Positions 35,430 through 47,339 of a stretch of 64,000 nucleotides of DNA are shown here, piece after piece. This DNA is from Sebastes aleutianus (lineage: Eukaryota; Chordata; Actinopteri; Perciformes; Sebastidae): positions 35,317,072 through 35,381,071 of the forward strand of contig CAKAKS010000072.1 of the NCBI GenBank assembly GCA_916700875.1, read 5' to 3'. Position numbers and translations under genes: made by a program. The notes under the pieces were generated by a model. It saw only the letters and a program-made list of their open reading frames with translations, was not told where the DNA came from and made no database searches. Each line of letters begins with the position of its first letter. The stretch's first letter is position 1.

Positions 35430-38400
35430 TTATGCAGCACGGCAGTTTAGATTGCTTTGAACTCCTGCACTTTCCAGGATATACACAACCTCACAGTCCT
35501 CAAGACCTTCTACAGATTTATCCTTTATTTTCTCAGTTATCTTGAACATCTCATAGGGAGGGATGAGCACCTCTTGCTCTTCAAGTCTAAGACGTGGATA
35601 ATGTTTGAGGTAAGCACCAGAACAGGTTTTAATTTTAAAGCAGGTCTTCTCACCAAAGTGGGTCAGTGTTGTTTTGTTAGAGCTGGAGGCAAAGAAACCA
35701 AACCGAATTAAAGCTGCGAGCAGCGATGATCGGGCCCTCGCCCACGCGCGCACGTCGGGGGAACGCGCACGTCGGGGCACGTACATGTCTTCAGGGCAAG
35801 ACTCTTATAAAACATGTCAAATTTGGGGAAGATTGGACAATGTATAGCCAATTTACAACAACTTCCTGTTTCCTGTAGGGGGCGCTATGACTATCACGCA
35901 TAATACCACATATATGTCTTCAGGTCTGGTCCATTATCCAGCTTGTGAAGTTTGGAGCAGATTGGACTATGTAAAGTCAAGTAACAACAGCCTCCTGGTT
36001 TTTGGCGAAGAAGCTTTTTCGCCGCCACGCCACGGCAACATGGTTCGATAACTTTCTGATCTTTTGATAACTTTTCATCCCAAAGGTCTTAAGATACTAC
36101 TGACCAAGTTTGAGGTAGATGTGATTAATTTCTGAGGCAGAGTACATCAATGTGTAAAACATGATATTTCCTGTTACCACTAGGTGGCGCTATGACTGTG
36201 AGTCAAAATTTGCATATGGATGTTGTCAGACAGGGACTTTTATCTTGCATGAGAAATTTTGAGCATATAGGTTAATGTACGACAAAGTTAAAACAACTTC
36301 CTGTTTTTTGGCGAAGAAGCTTTTTCGCCGCCACGCCACGGCAACATAGTTCGATAACTTTTTGATCTTTGAGCAACTTTTCATCCCAAAGGTCTTAAGA
36401 TACTACTGACCAAATTTGAAGTTGATCGGGTTAAATCTCTAGGAGGAGTTCGTTAAAGTACAGCGCCTGGATATGGAGAAAAACGCCATAAAATCCAATA
36501 TGGCCGACTTCCGGTTGGGTTTACGGTATACCTCCAAGAGGGTTTTATTTACGTCTCATCATGGTACATATACCTACCAAATTTCGTAAATTTAGGAGAA
36601 ACGTGTCGTCGGGGCTACTCAATAGGGGGCGCTAGCGAGCCAATTTGCCACACCCGAGCACGAAACCCATATCAGATATTTATTTCACGCACGTCTGACA
36701 CGTGTGCAAAATTTCAAAAAAAGCTCATTATCCCAAGCACCTCATTTTTGCCGTCAAAGACATAATAGAATAATAATAATAATAAGAATAAGAATAATAA
36801 TCATTTGAAATACAATAGGTCCTCGGACCGACTTTGTCGGTGCTCGGGCCCTAATTATTTGGTTGACATCGCCAGTAAACTCAGCTTTGGATCTGCGGTA
36901 AGAAGTGCGACACCTTTTATTATTATTGAGGATCTGCACAGCGGATGTCAACCAGAAATGTAAGGAGTGAAATGGGAAGGAGGTGCTATAGACGGTTCTG
37001 TTGGTCCGGACTGCAGCATTGAACGTCTCATAAAAGCTTCCAAGACCAGATGTATAAACACAGATTGCTTGCATGTGGTCCATAGTTAGAGCCTCATCCT
37101 CTTTGTATCTACGTTTTCGTCTGTCGTCGGCACAAGGTAGTGCGTTCTTCCAGACATTCGCAAATGTTCCAGTGTTCTCTTTTTTAAAGTATTTGTTCTT
37201 GACCCTTTTCATCATTTTGTATTTGCAATCAGAGTACATGTCATCAACAGCATCTTTAACCATGCTCATTTGGAAGCTGGGGTTTGCCTTTGGTAGATTG
37301 ATGATAAAACTGATCTAGAGCGGAGGGAAGAAAAAGATGAGGAAATGTCATGAATTAGACACAGTTCTTATCACTGTGCATGAGTGTCTGTAGAGACATT
37401 TATTGTCCCCTAAGGGCAAATTTGTTTCCACAAGTGCATTTTGTGTACCTCCAGAACACATTTACATACACCAACATAAATAACATGCATAATAAAAAAC
37501 TCACTTGAGAAACGTAGCTTATTGTTTGATGACTGATTCGTTCGCTGCTGAGACATTCGGTACTACTGTCCTCGACACTATACCCTACTGCTACTCATGC
37601 ATATACTGTTTGGGGGGCCTCGGGGCTCGCCAGATTAATGTCTGTATTCTTTATGTGCTTGATCGCTAACTTAAGAACATTTAGCGTTGTTCCTTTTTCT
37701 GATTTGAAGTTTTCGACCCAGCATCATGAGTGAGCAACATGTTTATGTGTGTACACACATGTGTTTAGACACTGTAAACATTTTGCAAAGTTTTCAGAAT
37801 TTTCAGAGATTTTCACATAGTTTAGATGAGTGGTTCCCAAAGACTGGGTTGGGGCCAGGATGGCTGGGTCACAAGAGATTTTAGAAGGTCTAGGACTGCC
37901 CCCTCTTACTCGATTAGTCAACTAATTGGTTATTTTGGTCTCAGTTGACTAAGATTTCTTTAGTTGATTAGTCACTTTTTTATGCTTTTTTCATGCTAAA
38001 TGACTTATTTCCAAGAAACTTATGAGCACATCTCTGGTAAACACAAGATTTAAAGTGCTGGTTTTGAGTGATTCTTTGTGGAGAAACTCAGTTTTACAGA
38101 TCTGTCAATTAAATCAACTAATCAAATAGTCGACTAAACTGTATGAATGTTAGTGTTAGTTATTTATCAAACATATATCTCTTCAAAATGTCTGGTTTAC
38201 CTATTCAAGATAATATAAGGTGACGAGGGAAATGGCAGTGAAAATGGTCAGTGATGTTAATTTACGCACAAAGTCCACTCGATCTATAGATATAAGGCCT
38301 ATGTGAATTGGGTCGCAAAAAAAGTGGGTCCCCAGAAAAAAGTTTGGAAAACACTAGTTTAGATTTAAGTGGGTTGAATGTACCACTCACCTTCTTGGAG

Positions 38401-38488
38401 CCTGCAGGCAGCGTCCAGCAGAGGAGCAAACACAGTGCAGCAAAAACCAGCATGGTACCCTTCATCACTGCAGTTAGGCAAACAGCTT
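35430..38488 (-). pseudogene. Mono-ADP-ribosyltransferase (ART), copy 3, split by a transposon
   Basis: This third ART copy has the same structure: signal-peptide exon (coding 38465-38391, 25 codons, exon starts at 38488) and a catalytic exon starting at 37314. A 1142-bp insertion at 35711-36852 cuts that exon between the codons for NQII and RFGFF. The two halves (37314-36853 and 35710-35430) otherwise stay in frame and keep YRRS, FASSS and the ExE in EQEVLIPPYE. As it stands the frame runs into transposon sequence and ends early, losing the serine and glutamate motifs. No convincing splice sites at the insertion edges were seen, so it is called a pseudogene, although its promoter and signal exon look intact. 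It is more diverged from copies 1 and 2 than they are from each other. Confidence 0.85.
35711..36852. mobile_element. 1.1-kb transposon inside the ART copy 3 exon
   Basis: The inserted DNA starts AAGCTGCGAGCAGCGATGAT and ends TGTCGGTGCTCGGGCCCT. The target AATTA is duplicated on both sides (35706-35710 and 36853-36857). Internal 'ttttcgccgccacgccacgg' segments occur twice (about 36017 and 36322). No transposase is encoded. The sequence resembles a family common in fish genomes; the class is unknown to me. Confidence 0.85.
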
Positions 38489-38598
38489 CTGAATGCACAC
38501 ACACATAAAACATACACAAAAGACGTCAGCAATGATGATAAAACAATAAACAATATATTCTACATCAAATCTCATAATTTGTTGTAGTATTAACTCAC

Positions 38599-38690
38599 CA
38601 GTCTTTCAGAGAAGAAAGTGTTGAACACCTAAGATCAAACGTTTTGACCAGACAATGAGTTGTCAGTGAATTTTCAAGACTTATATATAG
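38599..38690 (-). promoter_or_regulatory. TATA box and non-coding first exon of ART copy 3
   Basis: The minus strand has CTATATATAA at 38690-38681, about 30 bp upstream of the inferred first exon, which ends at a GTGAGTTA donor (exon end 38599). This mirrors copy 2. Confidence 0.6.
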
Positions 38691-38699
38691 CCTGCCTGG

Positions 38700-39659
38700 T
38701 CCCAGGTCACCTAATGCCAAATCTGCACAGACGCACAAAGACGTACACACTTACTAAGTGGAAATGGAAATGTGGTTTACCCTTACCAGGCAATTGACAC
38801 GTTCATCGTCGACTCAAATGGACTCACTAACCGATGTGTCAAAACCAGAAGCTCTCTATATGATTTCTGAGCCATCTGTGGTTACATGGTGCAAATGCAA
38901 GCCGTTCACACAAGAGATCAATCAAGCCAACTTTTATGTTTTCAAAGCAAGCAGTAGTCTGAGTTCGAAATAGAGGTGAAAAAGGGAACAATCTTAGAAA
39001 TCATCACAACCTATACAAACTAGTTTTTACTAATATGAAAGTATTTAACCCTTGTGTTGTCTTAGGGGTCAAAAATGACCCACCACTATGTTTAACAGCA
39101 TAGGAAACCCCCTTAATGATCTTTTTTCAACTTGAAATTCAATGACTTTTCCTAGAATGACCCCAACATGAGAAAAAGTTAAACATTGCCTTTGTTCATA
39201 TTTCCATAAAAGCTGTACACCAACAGGGTACAAATCTTGTCTTAGGGGTCATTTTTGACCCGGCAGTTATAAAATCATTTTCATACTACAGAAACCATAA
39301 AAAACACACCACACACACACACACACACACAAGAAATTGAGATTACGTGTGCTACTGATTGAACTCGGGGAAAACAAAAACTTTCTCGCGAATGTGCAGC
39401 ATCTCCCCTCCACGACCCCACACCTGACTGAAGTTCACAGACAAAATAGAAAACAACATCAGAGAGAATAAACATTTCTTGAAAGCATTGTTTACTAATG
39501 GGGAATGCAGTCAGAGGCTATAAAGGTGCTGCAGATGACAGTACCCCCAGTACTCTCTTTACTGTAGACTGAATGACCTAGATATTGTCCACCCTTAGAT
39601 ATGTAGATCTTTTCAGATAGCAGTCTTGATAAGACACCAGTAGTACGTGCCTTATCTCA

Positions 39660-39704
<45 letters not shown>

Positions 39705-40700
39705 ACACAGGTATGCTGTTAGAGAGCCCATCGGCAGGTGAAACTACATATGAAAGCAATCTCAGCAGTGAACTTTGACCTCAGGCAAAGGAGATGTTTT
39801 GCCAGCCGTATATATTTTAGGGATGTGTGAGTGAAACTGGTATTTTTCTTTTTTGTCAAATCAAGTGAATTATTTTTGCTCCATAATTCACGTATTTATA
39901 ACATAGAATATAACTCTCCATTTTATTTACAGCTGTGATAATCCTCACAATTATCTTGGTATCTTTCCTCTACTCTTTTGGTACAGACAGAAATAGCATT
40001 GAATAACTTTGAATAAGATATTTGCCTTTAAAATATGACTTTATTATATTTACACAAAGTTGTACAGCTGGAAGTTTGTCCTCTTTTGGTAAAAGGCATT
40101 TTTTTACCTTTTTAAAGTATTGAAAAACTGTTGTTTTGCTAATAAAACTATTGGTGATCGTAGTGAAAAATTTCAAACAATGATTCTCCCTACTCGCTAT
40201 ATGTAGTCTCTAAGATGTCGGCGGCCCCGACGGCTCATTTTAGCTAAACTAATCAGCTGTTCCTCGTCCATGTTGCAGCACACTCAACGCGAACGACAGG
40301 AAAAAAAATGGAACAGGGCGTCCGACAAAAGTTCAGCTCAAAACGTTGCGCCATGTCGCATCGCATTCAGTTAGTACACGGTGTGAGGCAAAGACTAGAA
40401 ACCCAAGCTGAAACAGCCTGTAGTTCTTCTACCAACTACATCACCGCCACGTCAAAATGACAGCGCTGGACGCAGGAAGAACAGATTTTGCAGCAGAGTA
40501 CTTATTGCTTCAATCGACTACATTTAGCATCAACACTGATCTGATCTACATAAAAAGGTGCAGAATTTCCCCTTGAAGCTGAATCACAACCATCAGTCTG
40601 AATGTCTCAAACAAATCCTGAACATTATGAGCTTCTGTGTGGCGCAGCGCTACTTTATGAGAAGTCGCCTTTATCAAAAAATCTCACTGTCATCCTCTCT
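38700..40700. other. Intergenic DNA
   Basis: It holds a TTAA-type 'CCCTTGTGTTGTCTT' repeat fragment at about 39045-39270, related to the element at 61656-63995, and CA repeats at about 39309-39330 and 39661-39699. No exon is recognised, notably no first exon for the sulfurtransferase at 40716. Confidence 0.5.
39661..39699. repeat. (CA)n microsatellite
   Basis: About 19 CA units. Confidence 0.9.
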
Positions 40701-40715
40701 CTTTCTGATTGACAG

Positions 40716-40984
40716 ACACAGAGCCAGGCCACATCCCCGGCTCCATCAACGTGCCCTTCCACTCCTTCCTGTCTCCGTCGGGTCACTTCCTGCCCAAGGA
40801 GCAACTCCAGGCTCTGTTCGCCCGAGCCGACGTGGACCTCGGCCGTCCCGTTTGTGTCTCGTGCGGCTCGGCCGTGACTGCGTGTCACATCGCGCTGGCG
40901 GCCCACGAATGCGGGCACCCGGAGTGGTACCCCCGTGCCGTCCCCGAGCACGTCTTATCTGAAGGACGGGGGAAACATGTGTGA
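40716..40984 (+). pseudogene. Orphan last exon of 3-mercaptopyruvate sulfurtransferase
   Basis: The exon follows a clear acceptor (ctctctttctgattgacag) and codes for the end of the second rhodanese domain of a two-domain sulfurtransferase: EPGHIPGSINVPF, the active-site loop SCGSAVTAC and the C-terminal SEGRGK. The CGS loop and EGRGK tail favour MPST over TST. MPST moves sulfur from 3-mercaptopyruvate to thiol acceptors. About ten residues of the conserved stretch between CGHP and EWY, including the usual YDGSW, are missing in frame. No exon for the first rhodanese domain or the start of the second is present upstream. It is therefore an isolated, probably non-functional copy, unless the upstream exon is far away or lost in assembly. 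It is GC-rich compared with its surroundings. Confidence 0.75.
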
Positions 40985-41079
40985 TTGGTTCAGGATAACG
41001 GGAGGTGATGGGTTAAGACTGGATCCGACTGGATGACAAGAAAGATGACGTTATTTGATTGTTTTTGTGTGCAAAGGTT

Positions 41080-41520
41080 TTAAAGGAATGGTTTGACATT
41101 TTGGGAAATACTTCCTGCTTCTTTGCTGTCTTGGCGAGAGACACACAAATCTGCCATCCAGCATCTACGAGTTTTACTAATTTACACGTTACATCTTGTC
41201 CGTTTAGTCTGTGCACAAAAAGAAAAGTAAAAGCGACAAGTTGTCGTTGTCAGAGCGAGGCTAGTAGGCTTGCCGCGGTAGTCGGTGTCACCGGTGTGAC
41301 ACGGTGCTCGGGCACACACCGATTACATCACGCACCCACCGCCCCCAACAGAAATAAAACCCATTTAGTTCATTTTGGCGTATCAGCGCGTCCTGATCCA
41401 ACATCCTGCGTTGCTGTATAGCTTCATATTCAGTGTACAGTTATGAGAGTGATATCAATTTTCTCATTTATTTCTCGGCAAAAAAGCTAAGAAGCAAAAT
41501 TCCCAAAATGTCAAACTATG
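41080..41520. mobile_element. MITE with TTTGACATTTTGGGAA termini
   Basis: The left end TGGTTTGACATTTTGGGAA (from 41089) and the right end TTCCCAAAATGTCAAACTA (to 41518) are inverted. A truncated relative lies in the il2rb-like intron at about 58512-58610. It is non-coding. Confidence 0.7.
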
Positions 41521-44123
41521 TGAAATCCATATACTCCACTAAGTGACTTTTTATTTTCACTCCAAAGACATTAATAGAAACCTCGACCAAAGAGCCACTA
41601 ATATGTGAACACTAAACTTGACTGTTTAATCAGTTTTAAAACTAGAAAAAAGGTTTGTTTACAGCTGTAATGCTTATGTTGGAATAAAAAAAACTTTGAA
41701 TCACAATGAGCCGGGAGTTGTGGAAATCTCATGTACATCGACTCCTCATGTAAATATATGTGTTTGTGTATTTGAAGGGACTTTAAGCCGAAGATAGAAG
41801 GGACACGAACGGACCTGAGATAATCACCAGTTAAAGAAAAAGTGCCCTCACAGAATGATTTGAATCCAATAAATGTTTAAAATTACAGCCATGTTTTGTT
41901 GTTTTTAAATAGTTCTTTATATTGTCACATCGCAATTACAATACACTTTAAAGCTCATTAATATCTTTATTTATCTGTGGCAACCTTTGTCAGGTTCCTA
42001 GGCTGTGTTGGTGGTAACAAATATTACATTTGTATTTAGCTATTTATTTGTTCGTATTTATTTCTTTTACTATTTGATATGATGAGTATGATTTATTATT
42101 CTAGTTTGCTTTATTTAGATTTGATTTTTGATACTGTTTACTTTTGCTAGTTATTTGTTTAGTTTAATTATTTTCTTGTTTAGTATATTTAGTTTTTTGC
42201 ACAATTATTATTTTGTTTTCTTTCTTTTTTTATGAATTGGGTAAAACTGTGTGCACCTGCGGTTATATAGATAGGTAAACAGGTAGGACCAGCATGCACC
42301 TGGGTGGGCTTATGGTGTTTACCAGCACAGGACAGGAAGTGACATCCATGTTTTCTTTGCGCTTCATTTGCTTGCTTTTCTTGGATAAATAAAATCAGAA
42401 ACACATACATTTTGCATGTATAATGGACTCTTTTGCCTGCGTAAACCACATACCCACGGTGCGCCAGACAAATTTTTCATCCACTACAACTATTACCTCG
42501 ACATGTTCGTGGTCCACCTCTTTACCTTCTTTCTTAACCCTTAATTGCATGGTGTTGCCAAATGACAACTATTACTTTATCTCAAAATTACTAAAAGGTA
42601 CTATTATAACATCCATGCTCTACTGTTTAGTTGTGAAAATGGGATCTCATGCTTAAAATGTGACAAATAATTGATCACATCACATGAGCGGTAAATCCTG
42701 TTGGCACTTTCCCATGTGACACTGAGAAGGTCTGAGGGCAAACAAAGGTGACTAATTGTTCAATATTTGGGCAAAATTCCTTCAAGACAAAGAAAATGAT
42801 TATTTAAGAGAAGTCAAGTGACAAATATTCCAGGTTCAAAGAAAAGGGAAATGGAAGCTTCTAAAAGTCCTCATTTCCTCTTCTATAGTGTGAAGCAGCC
42901 ACTTGTCAAGTCATGGTCATTCCGGAGTAATAAGGTCCTCTTAAAAGTCTGTTTTTACGGATGTCGTACAAATGACACAAAAAGGAGTCCTACCTAATTC
43001 TTCATCTGTGCTGTTCCATCCTTCCAGCCTGAGGGAGTAGCCGTCTCGTCCTGGCTCTAACTGGTGAGTGTGGTGATCTGATAAAGATTTCTGTTATCTC
43101 GCTGTGAACATGAGGTCCACTGTGCTGAAGATAGATCGACCTACAGGGGAAATACACAGCCAAAAAAATTCTGAAATAAGTTTTTTTTAAATAAAGGTAT
43201 ATTAAAACCACGTGTCATTTAATGTATGGATTTCAAAATGATGAAAACAGACCCGAGACCGGCGGGATGCCGACCGACTTTACTGTCTTTCAGAGGCTGT
43301 GCTGGTTCAGTTTTAGGACTAGAGTAAAGACACAGATATCATACTAGAAAACCTAAAGAATCCATCGGTACCAACCATGTCATGCTACCATGTCGGCAAG
43401 GAGGTTAAATAACACTTCAAATTTGGGCTAGTTTTTAGCGAGGAAAAACTGGCATGGCCATTTTCAAAGGGGTCCGTTGACCTCTGACCTCAAGATATGT
43501 GAATGAAAATGGGTTCTATGGGTACCCACGAGTCTCCCCTTTACAGACAAGCCCACTTTATGATAATCACATATTTTTGAATGCAGTATAAATGTGTTAT
43601 TTCGCCTATTCTAAAATGATGTATTTGAATATTTCTGCATACTGGGCTCCCTAAACAGTCATTAAACAATGACATAAATTGAGTATGACTGTAAAGCTGA
43701 GACTCTTGTGAATCCAATGAGCCCAACTGTATTCATGTGTGATGATTTTAGTCCCCATAGGAGACATTTCATTGTAGTTTTTTTTAACTTGGCCTTACTG
43801 TATAAAATTACCTGTGGTGACCTCTAGGATAATCACAGCCTCATGAAACTTTACAACCACAAACTAGAGACCTAGAGCATTCAGAGGATGGATGGCTTTC
43901 CTAGCTAGATTGACAATAAGGGGGTTTCTGAGACAGTTTACACAACAGTGCTCACTATCCAATCGCCGAAAAATGCAATTCTTGAAAAAATCTCCAAATG
44001 TCAAAAGTTTTTGATACCAGATCACAGCATGACTTTTTCTATGGAGTAACTCAAGGTCTTGGTGTCTTAATGTGGTATTTTGGAGGGATTATTGATCACT
44101 TTATCAATTCTCAAGTGGTAAAA
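41521..44123. other. Intergenic DNA with transposon fragments
   Basis: It contains a fragment of the hAT MITE also found in the ART copy 2 intron (about 43286-43585). AATAAA words occur at about 41869. Open frames at 42189-42656 show no recognisable domain. Confidence 0.5.
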
Positions 44124-45666
44124 GAAATGGTTAAATTTAGCACCAAATCTGTGTAACAAATGGTATCAACCCCAAAAATTGCTCCAACAATTTATGAGAC
44201 ATAATAGAGCATGGAGATGACCATCATACACTTTAATCATAATGTTTTAAACCCTTTACAAGTTATTCTAATTAATTTATTAATGTTTATTTCTGATTTA
44301 TGACTAGAACAACTTGCTTAGCAGCATCTCAAATTCATCTTCAGGTTCCCAGCTTTCAGATGATGTACATCACTTCTATGTGACATCTACTGTTGACCTG
44401 CTATCTCCCCCTAAAGACTCCCTGTATCCCCCTAAAATGGGTCTATTGTGGGTCTCAGAGTGTTAATGACAAAAAAAAAAAAAAGTTCATGATGGTGGAT
44501 TCAAACAGTTTCCACTTGAGGGCAGCATAACGTCTGACAATTGAGTTTTGGACCCGATGGAGAGACAAATATCTCCCTACTCTTTAACCACGGAGCAACT
44601 CTTCAGACCTACCTGTTATATAACCTAGTGGTCTAAGATGTTAATGTTAGGTTGTTCATATTTACCTGTTGCTCACATAGCAGTATATTAAGTCTATTTT
44701 TGTGTCTTATTTTTCACTCTAATGTCATTAAAGTCATTAGAGGAGCGAGCACGCTCACTCTCAGACTACCGCTGCCTCGATCGATTAGTTTGTTTGTGCT
44801 ATTGTGTGACTTTGGTGAATCCGAACTAAACACAAACAAACTAACCTACCGTGAAGACAATGGAGTAGAAGCGCTGCTGGGTCTCTGTGGTAATCACATA
44901 CAGGTGCTCTTTGGATTCCTTCAGGTGTATTGGGCTCATTCAGTCTTGTGAAGGACTCATTGAATGGGTGAAAAAAGTACAAAATGCAAGTCTCCCTCAA
45001 AAATAATCCAAGGCACACTGTAGTGTTTGAACAAAATTAAAATGCCTTTATTTTACATGTTTACAAACAATTATTGCCATGTAAAAATAAAGGCATTTTA
45101 ATGCCCTTTACAGCCCTTCTCAAGACTGAATGAAACTAACCTACCGTTTCGTGATGTAAAATTACTGTTTTTTTCAATGGAGTCTGGTTGCTTTGGCAGA
45201 ATAGTTCCATATTATAACTTTAAACCATGTTTTATTCTGCATTATAAACACAACCAATGAGGTTTTATGAAATATAATCACATGAACCTCTTTTTCATAG
45301 ACCTGCTTTTGTCTTTTTTAGGGGGGTACAGGGGGTCTTTAGGGGGAGATAGCAGGTCAACAGTAGATGTTACATAAAAGTGGTGTACATCATCTGAAAG
45401 CTGGGAACCTGAACATTAATTTGAGATGCAGCTCAGCACCGTGTGTCATGTTGTTATAGTCATAAATCAGAAAAAAAAAGAAGATTATTTAATTAATTGA
45501 TTAATTAATTAATTAATTATATTAAAATAAATGATTAAAGTGTATTAGGGCTAAGAACATTATGATAGAAGTATAGGGTGGTCATTCCCATGCTCACTTA
45601 TGTCTCATAAGCAGCAAATTGTGGGTTGAAACCATTTGTATTGTTTGGTGCAAAATTTAACCATTT
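44124..45666. mobile_element. Foldback element: nested inverted repeats
   Basis: The left arm 44124-44438 and the right arm 45315-45666 are inverted copies of each other; both contain GTTGACCTGCTATCTCCCCC on one strand or the other. Inside lie a second inverted pair (44937-44954 with 45115-45132) and an inner 24-bp hairpin (45036-45059 with 45078-45102). No coding frame is convincing. It looks like a large foldback DNA element with another element nested in it. Confidence 0.75.
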
Positions 45667-45924
45667 AGGAAAAGCGCTGCAAGAAGCTCACAACACAACG
45701 GAAACAGTTTCCAGGGGACTCTAAAAAGTGATGCACACGGCTGGGACACTTGTTGCCATGGTTTGTGGCGTATGAAGTTATAGAGAGCTCCGAGGATGAT
45801 GTATTTTTGTAGTCCAACCAGGAAGTTAGCATCAGCTTGGTTCCCTCGACAAAAAGCCGATGGGATTGTTTCAATGGGTTTTGGATTGTTGCAGAAAATA
45901 AGCTCTCTCACACTATCACTCATT

Positions 45925-46610
45925 CATCACTCTCACTCATCTTCAACCGCTTATCTGGGGTCGGGTCGCGGGGGCAACAGCTCCAGCAGGGGACCCCAAA
46001 CTTCCCTTTCCCGTATCACATTAACCAGCTCTGACTGGGGGATCCCGAGGCGTTCCCAGGCCAGTGTAGAGATATAATCTCTCCACCTAGTCCTGGGTCT
46101 TCCCGTGGCCTCCTCCCAGCTGGTCGTACCTGGAACACCTCCCTAGGGAGTCGCCCAGAGGGGACATCCTTACCAGATGCCCGAACCACCTCAACTGGCT
46201 CCTTTCAACGCAAAGGAGTAGCGGCTCTACTCCGAGTCCCTCACGGATGACTGAGCTTCTCACCCTATCTCCAAGGGAGACGCCAGCCACCCTCCTGAGG
46301 AAACCCATTTTGGCCGCTTGTACCTGCGATCTAGTTCTTTCAGCCATGACCCAACCCTCATGACCATAGGTGAGAGTAGGAACGAAGACTGACCGGTAGA
46401 TCGAGAGCTTTGCCTTCCGGCTCAGCTCTCTTTTCGTCACAACGCTGCGGTAAAGCGAATGCAATACCCCCCCCCCCCCCCACTGCTGCTCCGATTCTCC
46501 GGCCTATCTCACGTTCCATCGTCCCCTCACTCGCGAACAAGACCCCGAGATACTTGAACTCCTTCACTTGGGGTAAGGACTCATTCCCTACCCGGCGCAC
46601 ACTATTAATA
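45925..46610 (-). mobile_element. LINE fragment (RTE-like reverse transcriptase C-terminus)
   Basis: Two minus-strand frames (46600-46358 and 46464-46087) carry KEFKYLGVLFASEG, the KAKLSIYRSVFVPTLTYGHE region and RWFGHLVRM. This is the C-terminal part of a fish RTE-type non-LTR element. A poly-C tract near 46470-46480 breaks the frame. The 5' part is missing. Confidence 0.8.
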
Positions 46611-46990
46611 CTACATCAATCGCTCTGACCGTCAAAAAACGCCGCGGGTGGGTTTACATTGGAGTTATCTGAAAGCCCAGTTTGTCACATACTGTTGCTA
46701 AAGGCGGCCTCCGTGCATCGATTTCCGATGCCGAGGGGCGCCGACCGAACGGTGGTAATTGACAAGTTGGGAGTGAGAACGGGTTGAATAAGCACATTTC
46801 CCCAAAAATGTCAAACTTTAAAATAGACTCACAATTTACCTCCCCTTTACATATGCAAAGCAAGGTAACAAGGAGGCACAAAATAGTGAAAGTGAAGGTT
46901 CCTTGAGTTTACATTAAGACGTGTGTGTGAGGGTATTTTTCAGGGTTGTTGTAGGGCCTAGTCTGGGAAAGCACACACTTACTTCTCAGT

Positions 46991-47035
46991 GAACCGAAAC
47001 TTCCGTTTCTTCTGTGCCTGAAACTATAAAGGGAT
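46991..47035 (+). promoter_or_regulatory. Possible interferon-responsive promoter
   Basis: GAAACTTCCGTTTC (46995-47008) has the paired GAAA/TTTC spacing of an IRF/ISRE site, and TATAAA follows at 47025-47030. A donor-like ACAG/GTAGGT at about 47330 could end a first exon. The likely target would be the il2rb-like gene about 11 kb downstream, but this link is only inferred. Confidence 0.35.
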
Positions 47036-47339
47036 GAACGTGAAGTGAACACGAACAACGGTAAAAGAGAGCCAACACTTAAAAGGGGTTTTCACCTTGT
47101 TCTTTTACACTTCTTGAAACATGGGATTGTGTACCGGCATTCAGGGGAAACCACACCAACCACAATCTCTTTACTCAGAAACCTTTCCTGTACGTCACTT
47201 TAGGTCGAGATAGTCTGGAAGCTTTAGAAGGGAAACAAAAGGTTTCAGTACATTCTGAATGAGTCTACAGACATGGATCGAACATTTTGAACGTACGTGA
47301 TGAGAAGGAAGAAGAGAAAGACTCTGGACAGGTAGGTTT

